A DNA stretch of 64,000 nucleotides from Brachypodius melanocephalos (lineage: Eukaryota > Chordata > Aves > Passeriformes > Pycnonotidae): assembly GCA_013398615.1 (NCBI GenBank), contig VZSR01003803.1, forward strand, positions 12,126,877 through 12,190,876, read 5' to 3'. The translations under genes were made by a program, and so were the position numbers. Under the pieces are notes generated by a model. It was given only the letters and a program-made list of their open reading frames with translations, was not told the DNA's origin and did no database searches. Each line of letters begins with the position of its first letter. Position 1 is the first letter of the stretch. Shown piece by piece: positions 1-11,101 of the stretch.

Positions 1-617
1 GGAATCTGAAGGTGATTCACTCTCCATTTGGTAGAGGTAGAGCCTGGACAAGCAGGTGACTAAATTTAGATATCTGAAGTTAGCTGAGGTAAATCAATCT
101 GAGTACAAGGGCACACAGGACAGCTCTGCAAAGGTGGAAACAATAATGCAGGACTTGTAGCATTCCATCATTTGTAGCTCAGCATTCACCTGGAGGAAGA
201 TTGCCCTTTACTGATTGACCCATGGTACTTTCCACAGTGCTGACCCAGTGTTCTGGCTCAGGTGAAGTTTTGCCTTTTGGCAAAACTGGGATCAGTGTCT
301 ACTGCTGTAGGTAATGTGTCCAACAAAATTATTGAGTTTGGCAAATGGAATCCATTTTCATAGTCCATCATTTTCTTTTTTCTATGAGCCTGATTGTTTC
401 TAATTTCAGTAATACTGATATGTGTTGTTTGCTTCAGGTACTGTGCAGCGTGTCTACCCTGAAAAAACTCTTTGATTTACCTTTTTGTTCTTACACCCAT
501 GACACTGAGTCAGGGAAAGAAAACCACCTGACTGTGGAGTCAATAAATGACCAGTTAGCTGAGACTTGACAAATTAAAGAACTGATATCTCTTGTTCCAC
601 ATGCTTGTGAACAAATC
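1..617. other. unique non-coding stretch
   Basis: I recognise no gene or repeat here. The only open frame of note (74 codons, plus strand, 345-569) has no recognisable motif and no convincing splice context. Confidence 0.5.
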
Positions 618-765
618 CCAGAATAATTTCAAAAGGGGCTCTGGAGATCGTCCAGTCCTATCCCCTTCTTGAAGTGGTTCTGGTTGTGTTAGGTTGCTCA
701 GTCCAGTAGAGTTTCAGGCATCTCCAGGGATGGAGATTGCCCAGCCTCACTGTTCAAGGAATGGC
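618..765 (-). mobile_element. CR1 LINE 3' tail, antisense, 5'-truncated
   Basis: Read on the minus strand this is the terminal part of a CR1 non-LTR retrotransposon. On the plus strand one sees the usual antisense order: a CCAGAATAATTTC-like end, then the 'GAGATCGTCCAGTCC' block, 'AGGTTGCTCAG', and 'CATCTCCAGGGATGGAG'. CR1 copies are normally cut off at the 5' end, which fits the loss of similarity near 765. The copy is diverged, carries no usable frame and is a fossil. The exact subfamily cannot be called by eye. Confidence 0.7.
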
Positions 766-779
766 AGCAGGCAAAAGCA

Positions 780-817
780 CACACAAAGAGAGGGAAAACA
801 CACAAAGAGAGGGGAAA
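780..817. repeat. 19-bp tandem duplication
   Basis: Two adjacent copies of a purine-rich unit (CACACAAAGAGAGGGAAAA and a one-substitution variant) lie at 780-798 and 799-817, just past the antisense CR1 tail. This is a simple local duplication with no visible function. Confidence 0.75.
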
Positions 818-3800
818 CACACCTCACAACAACAGGACAGTGCAATGGGCAGCGACCTCAGCTCTCCAGGGTAACAGTCACCAGAAATATTTCACTTATC
901 TTGTTCCTAGTGGCACAAAGCACTTCATTTAACCCAGGAGCATTTCCATATGCTGTTGAACAAACAGGAAGGCATGGCCATTTTTAAGCTTTAGGCAGCC
1001 TTATTTAGAAGTGAATTTCAAATATTTAACCACTGCATCGTCTCTACTAAATAGAGGTCTCATATTTGCACAACTAAAGGTGAGGGTCATGCTCTGTATC
1101 TGAGGAAATTAATGCCAGCCTGACTCTAAGGATCAAACCCTGAATGACTCTACAGGAACAATTTATCACCAAAGGAGTGAAGCTTCATCTTCTTTCTTAT
1201 GTAGCAGAGTTTAGGACAGAAACACATTGACCTTCTCCAGGAGGAGAACTGGGACACATTGAGATTCTGATCACTGTCATGTTGTTGGAAATCGAGAGAA
1301 AATCCTTTGAAATGACATTGGAGCAGAGCAGCGATGAGCAGCCTGAGAATGAAGCCCATAATCTCTCTGTCCCTATGTTGTACATGTTCTTCCTGTAGCC
1401 TAATTCAAGAACAAAATCTTAATTTGTTTGAGAAAACCAAAAGTGGCTGCTGTAGTTAAATTGTCTGGGGACAGACAATCGTACTGATGAGCTGGAGGAG
1501 GATGTTATCTCTGTCCTTTTACAGGGAGACAGATAACACCATGATGTATGCAAGAGCCAAGGTGTGGCTCGTAGGTTAAGAACCAGATAGCTCTTTTGAT
1601 TCCTGCACAGCACAGTGCAGGGCAGAGCTCTGAGGATTCCTGAGGCATGGGGAGCAACAGCACATGGAGGTTATGTGTACTTTTATCCCCTTCTTCCCAC
1701 TGCATCTGCCTTTGACAGCAACAACCTCTCTTCATCTTCAGAGCAGAGCTGCCGGGAGCAGACTCCCTCCTGATGATCATAAATGGTCCACAGGTTGGCT
1801 GCCGTTCACTTAACCTTTGCATCCTCTAGCTGCCTTTATGCACAAGGAGGTAACAGGTTTCTTTCCCCACTTTTTGGACAGAGCAGTGCCCAGGTTTTTA
1901 GAACATGACTGCAAAGGTGTAGATGTGACCTGTTCTGGTGAGCCAGGCTGCCTGTGGAATGGCACAAAGGGGATGGATGAGGAAGAGTTTGCTTGGTTCC
2001 TCCTACAGAAGCAGGAAAAGACCCCAGGGATATTCAGCTTGTGTGTTGTCAGCTTCTGTTTGCCCTGCTGGGGTATTTTTGCTTTGTGTTGGTGCTCTGC
2101 CCTGATATCTTTTGGGCATTAAAAGGGCAGAAGGGTGCAAGGCCATAAGCATATTGCACTGAAAAAATGCATCAGGCAATGGGGCTTAATACAGCTCTTT
2201 ACTTGCTGGTGGGTCAACAGGAGTAATCAGATGTTTAGGAAAAATAGTGCCAAAGACTATTTCAGAGGAGGTATTGTCTGAGAAGTTTCTCCCCAGGTGA
2301 GAGGAGCCCTGCTCCAGTAAGCCAAGGGAAGGTCAGCAGGAGCCTGAGCTGTCTGAGCATCACTTCTGGTTTTGCTGCAGCCCTCCACACCCCAGGTTAG
2401 CACCAACCCCTGTGGCCCCAGGCAGGGTTTGAATGCTCTCCTCTGTGGTTAATAGCATCTGAGCTGGACTTCTCTGGTGGTGCTTGTGGTGCTGTGCACC
2501 TGAGCCTGGTCTTTGATCAAAACCTGAGGGCCAGTGGTGGGGTGAGGTAGGGGAAGGCTGAAATGTCAGTGTGGCACCATGGGTTAACTAAGTGCCTGGG
2601 TAAAAATGTTCAAAGTGCCTCAGTGACCTGGGCAAACAGCTGTCTGCCACAAGGATCTCAAAAATCCTCTTTATAAATGGGACTTGGGAACCTTAGATAA
2701 AGGGACATGTTTGAAAATGATATCCTTCATGTTTAATGAGCAAGAAATCAACACAACGGAACCAATCTGAGAGTTGGATGAAGGTATAACGAAAGAGAGA
2801 GTATTTGCCATTCCCTTTCTGGGCCCAGTCTACCTTCTGTTCCCTGTCCAGGCTAAGCTGTGCATGCTTGAAGACTGAAGTTTATTTATTTGTTGGGTGA
2901 GGACCTTGCTCAGAGGCACATGCACTTTGGCTGAGGTTTCCAGGTGCTAATGAAGCAAAGATCTCTCTTCAGCTCTTGGTTACCAACTCTAATTTTGGTG
3001 CATAAGCACCAGAAGAGATGGCAGGGGTCATATTTATTCCCTGTTTACATGGAGAGAAAACCCATTGTTTGTTCATTGAACAGGATTTACTGTATCCCAA
3101 AGACTGTGCATGTGGAAGAAATGACAATTGTTTGACAAAAGGCCCTGCAGTTAAATTCCCCACTTTGCAGCCTCTGCTCCAGATGAAATGATGTTAGCCT
3201 GCCAGGAAGCACAAGCCAGCAATCTGCATAACTGCACAGTTAATTACAGCTAATGACCTGAGAAATGGGTAACCCTTGGTAGCATGGAATCAGCAGTGGC
3301 TTCCTTGCTTATTTTACTGCTGATGGAAAAAAGAAAAAGTAGGAAAAATGTCCTCTGACCTGTGGTCCAGTGTTTGCTGTCAGTCCATTGGATGGCACAT
3401 TGTGTCATATCAAAAGAGCAGTGGGTTGTGACTGGATGTGACACACTCTGGGTTTCAATAGAAAACAGTCCTGCAAGGCTCCCTTTGTTCTTGCCTTGTT
3501 AGCTATCAGAAGAAAAGAAATTTTCACAAAATACCTGTTTTCCTGTTTTCTCAATTATTTTAAAACACCTCAACACCAGACCAAGTCTGGAGCACATGGG
3601 AAAAGGAATTGCCCCAGAAGATACCCACCTCATGACCAAAAATTCCAGCAGAGGAGGGCAGAAAACTCTCAGTGTGATAAAAATATATTGGAGAGAAGAG
3701 CTGCAGAAATATGTAAAGTCTATTGTACTGCAATGTCTCCTTATCTATTAATGCCCCTCAAATGTAGCCTGTCAGCTTGCTTTAGCTCTGCAGTGAATCT

Positions 3801-6800
3801 TTTTTGTCATTCTGAAATCTGTAAATAATGAAGGCCATCTATTAGGGAAGTATCAAAGGCCTTTTTTAACCCACTCCATAAAGGAGTCCTGCAGGCTATG
3901 ATTTGGAAAGGGTCTGGGCTGCTGTAACTTGTTTGAGCCCTAATGTGATAAAATTAGGAGTTATGAGATGTGAATGTTAAGTTCAATCTCAATGTTGGCA
4001 CAAATCAGACAATGAAAGTATCTGCCTGATTAGTCAATTAAACAAGGAGAGATGACTCAAAATATGCTTTCCATTTCAGTAACTCCTGTGAGATTAGGGG
4101 CCCTTTGAAAATCAGGTCGAACTCCCTTTTTCTTTAATACACCTGCACTTAATTGAAATGCTATGAAAGAGGATGAAGGCAGTTGTAACCTGAGGAGCCT
4201 TGGGTGAGTTCCAGTGTCACACCAAGACTTTAAAATGAGGAATTAGGAGTGACAGACTAGTCCCCTGAGCAGTTGGGTTTTATATCCCATCTTTCTGCTT
4301 TCCAGGTCCTGCTGTGTTTCTCCTGTCTGGTGCAATGTGTTTTGTGGGTTGGCAAATCCTCTGGATCAGTCAGAAGTGCTGCTCAGACAGAGTAGAAAAG
4401 TGAAGCTCAGGGTCTCATCCTGAAGTGCTGGGCAGTGGATGCGAGATAAACCCAACTCAGATTTAACTCCTACTCCACCCTTTTAGTGCAATCAGACGTG
4501 CTGCTATGATTGCCTCCATCAGATCCCTCAGTCTGCACGGGAGGATACAGGCAAGCCTTCTCCTGCCTCCCACAGGCATTCCTGCTGTGGCTCTGGGGAC
4601 CAGGCTCTCTGCTCCACTGTCCCCTGCCGCAGGGAGAGTGCCTGGTGTGTGAAGTGGGAACGCAAAGGGAGATGATGGTCCCCAGCTCTCTGTTAGTGAC
4701 GATGCTCCAAGTGCTCAGGTGGCAGGACAAACCTGGCTGCCCCTCAGGAAGGGTGACAGGCTGGGAGCAGGCAGAGTAAAGCCAGACAGGGCTTTGCAAA
4801 GGAGATCCCCAGGTTGCTTATAAATGTGTCTCCTTATTCCTCTATGTTACAGTGAATTATTTGTCCTGGTTTGGATATGGAATAAATTGCTCTTGTTCCC
4901 CTGCCTTATACACTGTGTCCTGAACATCTTGTGCTAATGGCTTTAGGCCACCTAGAGTTTCTGGCAGGCTGAGCAAATAAAATGGGTAAAAAAATGCCAT
5001 AAAAATACCAAACAAATTTTTCAACTAGCTCCATCATGTTGTTTGTCCTTGGCTGGGTTATATGACTGTGTTGGGTTACATTATTGTGCTCTTTGGATGA
5101 GGTTGAGTCAGTGCTCCATGGCAGAGCTTCGTACAGGATGGACAGAGGCTGCTGTGCCAGGGCAGGGTCAATTCCATGGTCCAGTTTGAGCCCACTTTAC
5201 TGAATTTCCTGGCAATGCAGCCATCCCTGGAAGATCTAGAGAACATCTGCAGCTCTTGAGCAAGGCCTGCAGTAGGCTCAGCTGTAGACACTCAGCTGCA
5301 GCTGAATTGATCAGAGTAGATCAGGCAGGATGAAGAGAAAATAGAGATGGCCTCTGAATGCAAGGGAATAAACACATGATGGAACCTCTCAGAGACAGAA
5401 GTCCTTAGTGGATGGACAGCAAAATAAACTTAGAGCAGCTGGGAGATTCACAGTCAATGTAAGGGTACATTTTGTCCCAGTTAGATCCTAAATAAACAAA
5501 TGTTGGAATGATGCTATGTAAAATGTATTTAAAATCTGTCTAATGAGTTTTGTGCCCAGTGAGGTTCTCTCTTTAATCTACAAGCCTCCCATAGGAGACT
5601 ATCTACTGATTTTTTTCTCCCTTCAGACCTTTAGGAATTCCCACAAGGTACATAATGTATTCACACTGTATTTTTGTATTGCATATTGATCAAAGCTTTG
5701 TTTCTATAAATGCAAATGTTCATGATTTTGGTATAAACCTAGAATTTCAGTGAGAGCAGTTTTTTGTACTGCCTTAAAAATAACCAGCTGGCATGTTTTC
5801 AATGTGCTTGATTATTGCAGAATGTCCAAGGATAGAAAGAAAGAGGATGCTAGAGTGATCTACAGACAATAATAATTAAGGATTTGTTACCACAAACTGA
5901 ATTAATAAATTTGAATGAATACCTCCACAAACTCAGCTTAAATTCATTAGTCAAACTGGTATTTTCACTAATGTTTTGATCCAGCTACTGTAATGCTTAC
6001 TCTGTAGAGTGTCTTTGTAAAGTTATCTGGAATTTTATCCAAGTTAGGACATGTGAGGTGAAGTTTATTGTCTGTTACTTATTTATAAAGAAACAAAAAT
6101 GTGCTAGTCCCTTCAGAGTGCAAACAAACAAACAGGAGCTATTTCCTGTCCTAGAGACCTTATACTCTAATCTAGACATGTGAAGAGGGGTGAGAGCACC
6201 ACACATTGTGGAAAAAAAGACAAAAAAAGACAAGTTTTATAATGAGAAGTAGGTAAGGCTCTGTTACACACGTACACTTCTATGGGCTTAAGGTCTCGAG
6301 GTGATGCAGAAGGCAGTGAGTTCTGAGAAGATGTGTGACTAAGGAGAGATTATTAAGAATTTTCCTCCTTTGATCCTTCCAATGTCACTTCCCAGTACTG
6401 TGACTGGAATGCTGATCTCTTTGTAGAAGAGGCCCTGACTGAAGAATCAGTGCCACACTATGTACAAGCTAAAGCCCAAGGGGCAGAATCACAAAATGTA
6501 GGCTGATGCTCCGAGGTGTGGTATGTGTGATCCTTAAGGCAGGAATCACTCTCCAAAACAGGACTTGTGTGCCCTGATGTGGAGCGTTTTGTGCCTTTAC
6601 TTGCTGTGTCTTGGCAGTTCATTCCAGAGCCCCGGGTCAGAGTCCTGTCTCTCTGCAAGGCACAGGGGAAGACTGAAGCATGGATGGGCAGGAGGCAGCA
6701 CGCTGAACAGGCTGTAGCTTTGCCACTGTCCCTTCAGATGGGGATGTGTGTTAAATTGTTGCCTTCTCTGGGGCTTAGCTCTTTTCTCAGAGCTGAGGAA

Positions 6801-7651
6801 AGCACATTTATCAGTCTGGATTTACAGCTGATAGCTTTTCCTGAAGGCTACGACTGCAAAAATAAAAGGAGAAGGGATTAATTTTTTACTTTATTTTACA
6901 ACGCAGCAGGTGGGATGAGAGAGATGCTCTTTCTGTTCTGCAGAGGACCAAGGCCAAACTTATCCTTGCCTGATGAAATTCAGCCAATTTATCTTCATCA
7001 TCAATGAGGGATTTTTGTCCTGTGCATGAAAAACCCACGGGATGAGAGAGCACACAAGTGAATGCCAGTGACACTCGTGTTTTCACTTGACAGATTTGGG
7101 TTCCTGTCTTGGCTGTATGAATGGTTTATACATCAGTGCAGTGTCTGCTTGACATGAACCACCCTGAGTATGCCCCTCTCAGCAAGCCTGGCAGCTGGGC
7201 CCTTGTAGATAAGGCTTTTCCACTGGGAGATAGGGAATAGATTTGAATTAGGCTTAATTAAATTTTATTTCCTCTTGTTTGGAATAGCTTCACAGATAGA
7301 AAAAGGATAGTGATGTTTTCTGCTTAAAATACCCTTATGCAATTAAATATTATGGGGGAGATGTCCTGTTTCTGTATTATGGCACTTATTCAGTGTATCA
7401 TTAAGGCACACGCATTCATGCAGGGCAACAAGGATAGTGGGGGCAGCCCACCAAAATGTGGCAATTTTTGTGCTGTAGCAGCCATTGAACAGGCAGCTGG
7501 CATGAATTTAAATGATTTTATTTTTTCTGGTGTAGCATGCTTTTTCATTTCTCTTCTGTCATAGCTAGATTCATCATGGAAGGTACAATTGCAATATATT
7601 TTGGTTTATAACCACCTAAATAGATGGCTACTTCCCTCTGTGAAGTTTTAG
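818..7651. other. unique non-coding stretch
   Basis: No gene or clear transposon is seen over about 6.8 kb. Open frames are all under 125 codons and have no domain. Two AT-rich subregions with few CpGs (about 3880-4230 and 5630-5830) have the look of conserved non-coding DNA, but nothing in one sequence alone can establish that. Composition is ordinary for avian intron or intergenic DNA. Confidence 0.45.
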
Positions 7652-7690
7652 TTCAGTTTCAACTGAATAATAATTTCAACAATTATTATT
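7652..7690. repeat. two overlapping small inverted repeats
   Basis: Arms TTCAGT/ACTGAA (7652-7667, loop of 4) overlap a second perfect inverted repeat with arms AATAATAATT (7666-7675) and AATTATTATT (7681-7690) around a 5-base loop. The sequence is AT-rich, so chance formation is plausible. Confidence 0.6.
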
Positions 7691-7692
7691 TT

Positions 7693-8998
7693 TCATTAAC
7701 AGTTTCAACATTTTTATTTTTGTTTACTCACCCTTAAAACAATGTGTCTTTTAAGTCCTTTGGAACCATCTCTTTAGTTAGTTTTTAAAAAATAAATGCT
7801 TCTGCTTAGAAGAATTGTACAATGCATCAAGCACAATTAAAGTATTCTAGTTTAAAGAAAAGCAGTTTCCTAATTTCTTTAAAAAATAAGTTGAGAACTC
7901 AGACAATTGATCTTTCTCTTATTTTTGTTTTTATTTCAGTTTTGATCACAAATCTAATTTCCTTACTGATGACTGGTGACTTAACTTTGCTCTCGCTTTG
8001 CAAAGTCTTACTTTTACATTTTATTCACTGTTTACTATTACTCTTTTTCCCCTTCAGAGTAAGAAGACATCTGATCTCTCCTTTGTCCCTCTCCTTTGAC
8101 TGTAGGAAGGTAATTCTAGAGAAGTAGGGGCCCAAGCTGAATCCTCTCCTCTTCCATCTGGCAGTGCTAGTATTGCTGCTGGTGATGGTGCATGGTCAAG
8201 AGTCAGGATATTGGGTTTGTATTCCTAAGCCCTGGAATTCACACACAGTTTTCCCACTGCAGAGTGCTTGGATTTTGGGCTTAAACCATTTTTCCACCTG
8301 TTCTCCATTCATTTTGGTGACTCTTCCCCCTCCCCAGCCCCAGAGCATCTGTCAGTGTTGTCTCCTGAACGTTGAAACCACAGTTTGGTCCACCCTGTGT
8401 AATCAGGTCTCTGGGTTGTGTTCTGGACCTGATCCCTGCTGCTCTCAAGCCCTTGCTTGTCCCTGGCAGCCGTGCTTTCCCCTCTCCCCTTTGCCTTGCC
8501 CTGAAATCGATGTTGCACTCTATGGATGACCTTGACACACTGTTCCTAAATTTTAGAAAAGCTGCAAAGGTCCCAGCTCCTGTGTTTTGAGGGTGCACCA
8601 AATGCCTAAACCAGTATCTTTTACTGGCACAGACACTGAGGAACAATATTTTCTGCTTGTCTGTATTTATTGTCTCAAATGCAAGGAGAGAGTACTGGGG
8701 TCCTTCACTATATTGCCAGCAATAAGAGTTTTGCAGTAAGCTCCTCAATTTTCTCATAAACTACCCCTCATATGTCTTCCTCATCACCAGTTTTTTAAAG
8801 GGATCATTAAGTTTCTCCTGGATAGACTCTTCTGATGCTGCAGGATGGGACCCTTCTGCTTTATTGCGCTGCTTCTTGATGTATGGGCAGAAATACTGCT
8901 CACCAAACAGGAGGTGAAGTGAAGCACTGAAGTGAAGCACTGTGCTGTCATATGTTGTAGAACACGCTGAACACTCCTTAACACTGCTTTAATGCAGG
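7693..8998. other. unique non-coding stretch
   Basis: No gene or recognised transposon. It contains a pyrimidine-rich run with splice-like ends near 8058-8109, treated as rejected, and a 13-bp direct tandem duplication (GAAGTGAAGCACT) at 8916-8928 and 8929-8941. Confidence 0.45.
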
Positions 8999-9042
8999 AA
9001 AAAAACAAAAAAAACAAAAAAAACAAAACAAAAAAAAAAAAA
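8999..9042. repeat. A-rich low-complexity tract
   Basis: A run of adenines is interrupted by single cytosines and ends in twelve consecutive A. It could be an (AAAAC)-type simple repeat. No recognisable retrotransposed body lies next to it. Confidence 0.85.
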
Positions 9043-9484
9043 CCCAAATGTATTTTGAGTGGTTTGAATCATTCCAAAGAGAGAGAGAAAAATCAGCGCT
9101 GTGATGAAGCCCACCAAATGCCAAGAATTCCAGGTCCTGGGACTGTCCCTACAGGGAGCCAAGCAGCCACTGCCACCACCTGAACCCTGTGGTTGCTGTG
9201 GACCAGTGGGCACTGCTCATTTCACCTGAAGGGGAAAAGATCAGGAAGAGAGCACATTGCGAAACTGAAGATCACAGCCACTGCTGGAGAGGGTTGTGCC
9301 TTTTGTCTCAAGGGTCTCACATCAAGGTCCTGGTAGGAGTTACCTGTGGGATGCATCGAGGGGTTCTGATATTCAGGTGGAAGTGTTTTGACAAGCCTAG
9401 GAACATGTGGGTGAGGAGGAAAGTTCATGAAACAAAATCTCCCTCAATGAAATTAAGAAACTTGTTAACTCAGCAGCTTTGAGA
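9043..9484. other. unique non-coding stretch
   Basis: No gene or recognisable transposon. Open frames on both strands are under 100 codons and have no motif. Confidence 0.4.
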
Positions 9485-9700
9485 AAACACTTTCAATCTA
9501 GGTGGACACCTGTTAAGAGCCCTATTGAATTTTCATAGATGCAATTAATTCCTTCCATTTAGAAACACCCAATTAGAGGCTTCCAATGAGGTTGCACCAT
9601 ACACCATTAAAGTGCTATTAACCCTCCAAACCACTGCTACTGACACTAAAATCTGAGGAGGAATGATTAAACAGCTTGATCTGAAATGAAAGCATCTTAC
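9485..9700. promoter_or_regulatory. enhancer-like AT-rich block (candidate conserved element)
   Basis: This stretch has five ATTA cores (9544, 9572, 9606, 9617 and 9666) within about 125 bp and an E-box CACCTG at 9507-9512. It has no CpG and no repeat signature. Clustered homeodomain cores with a nearby E-box are typical of vertebrate developmental enhancers. The same pattern can arise by chance in AT-rich DNA, so the call is inference only. Cross-species conservation would decide it. Confidence 0.22.
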
Positions 9701-10491
9701 CTAAGGCAAGCCTGATGCCCATGTGAACATTTTTCTTTTTTCTTTTCTTTCCAAAGTAGATCATTTGCAGAGTGGCACATGGAAGTGCTTTGCATTGCAG
9801 GCACGACCAGCCGTGGTGAGCCCACCCTCAGGCCAGGGCTGCTGAGCTGTTTGGGAGCCCCACTAATGCCTGGCTGGTGGGAAGCCTGTTCCAGACCTGG
9901 TCTGGGCTTCCTTGCACAGTGCCACATCCTGCAGCACAATGTCACCCTTCCAGCCTTGTCCTTCCCAAGCCTCCCATCTTGTTACAAATGCTTGAAGCCT
10001 CAGACACTTCCTATGGTCCTGCTTTTAAAAATACAAAAGTGACATCTCTGATTCAATACCACCCCTTTGGGCAGAGATTTTCCTCACTGTTGGCCTGAGC
10101 TTCACCTGGTACATGTTTGGTTTTTAATGGATTCCTTCACTTTTCCTGGTGTATAAGGTGGGTAGAAACAAAGACCACAGCGAAAGGCTAGCTGAAAGGT
10201 GAATCTTATAGAAGTTGGTGGAAGTTGTCTTTTCTCTACTAAAGCAGAGAAAGTGTGTGCTTATGGAACAGAAAATGCACTATTAACAAATGGTTATTAT
10301 AATATATAATGGTTAAATGCTTATTATTAAACAGCTGCAGTGAAATGAGGGGACGGGGAAGGGAGTAAGAGTCCAGGCAAGTGGTGGCTTGAGCAAGGGA
10401 CCCCTTGAGATATATTCTACTGTTTCACATCAGGAAGACACTGACCGTGTTTAAATCATTGCTTATCCACCTGAGCAGGTCTTGTCAAACC
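9701..10491. other. unique non-coding stretch left of the LTR
   Basis: No gene or repeat recognised. It ends at the 5' edge of the ERVL-type LTR. Confidence 0.4.
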
Positions 10492-11101
10492 TGCTGGTTT
10501 TGGTTGGGTAGAGTTAATTTCCTTCACAGTGGCTGGCACGGGGCTGTGTTTTAGATTTGTGCTGAGCAGAGTGCTGAAAATACAGCAGAGATGGTTTTTT
10601 TGCTGCTGAGCAGGGCTTACACAGAGCCAAGGCCTTTTCTGCTTCTGTATTGTCAGTTCTTGTACTGATGTGCTGGGGAGGGAGCTGGGGGTGCATCAGA
10701 GGCTGGGAGGGGACACAGCCAGGAGAGGTGACATTAGCTGACCAAAGGGACATTCCAGACCATCTGACATCATGCTCTGTGTACAAGCTGGGGGGAAGAA
10801 GGAGGAAGAGGAGAACATCTGGACTGATGATGTTTGTCTTCTCAGGTAACCATTGCATGTGATGGATCCCTGCTCTCCTGAGGATGGCTGAACACCTGCC
10901 TGCCCACAGGGAATGGTGCACTAATCCCTTGTTTTCTTTTACTTGCATTAATGGCTTCTGCTTTCCCTTTTAAACTGTCTTAATTTCAACCCATGAGTTT
11001 TCTTGCTTTTAGTGTCCTGATCTTCTCCCTGATCCTGCTGGTGGGGAAACAAGTGAGTGGCTGTGTGGGGTTTGGTTCCTGGGTGGGGTTACACCCCAAC
11101 A
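10492..11101 (+). mobile_element. solo LTR of an avian ERVL-type endogenous retrovirus
   Basis: This is one complete long terminal repeat of about 610 bp in plus orientation. It opens with TG in a 'TTTTGGTTGGGTAGAGTTAA' context and ends in a '...GGGGTTACACCCCAACA' context closing with CA. In between are blocks I know from avian ERVL LTRs: 'GCTTACACAGAGCCAAGGCC', 'GACCAAAGGGACATTCCAGACC', a CRE-like TGACATCA near 10765, a purine-rich run and 'TTTAAACTGTCTTAATTTCA' close to the 3' end. No gag, pol or env lies beside it, so it is a solo LTR left by recombination between two LTRs. The TATA position (about 10779-10790) reads TGTACAAG, so the core promoter looks decayed. TCAAA just left (10485-10489) and TCAAC just right (11102-11106) may be a degraded 5-bp target duplication, but the left copy is not directly abutting the LTR start chosen here. 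Confidence 0.82.

Noticed and set aside
4852..4900. LTR-like opening near TTTGTCCTGGTTTGG
   Set aside because: The resemblance to an ERV LTR start is limited to about 12 bases and no later LTR blocks follow.
8058..8109. A 52-bp segment with a good acceptor (CCCCTTCAG) and a donor-like AAG|GTAATT
   Set aside because: It contains stop codons, is very short and has no partner exon. Such pairs are frequent in pyrimidine-rich intron-like DNA.
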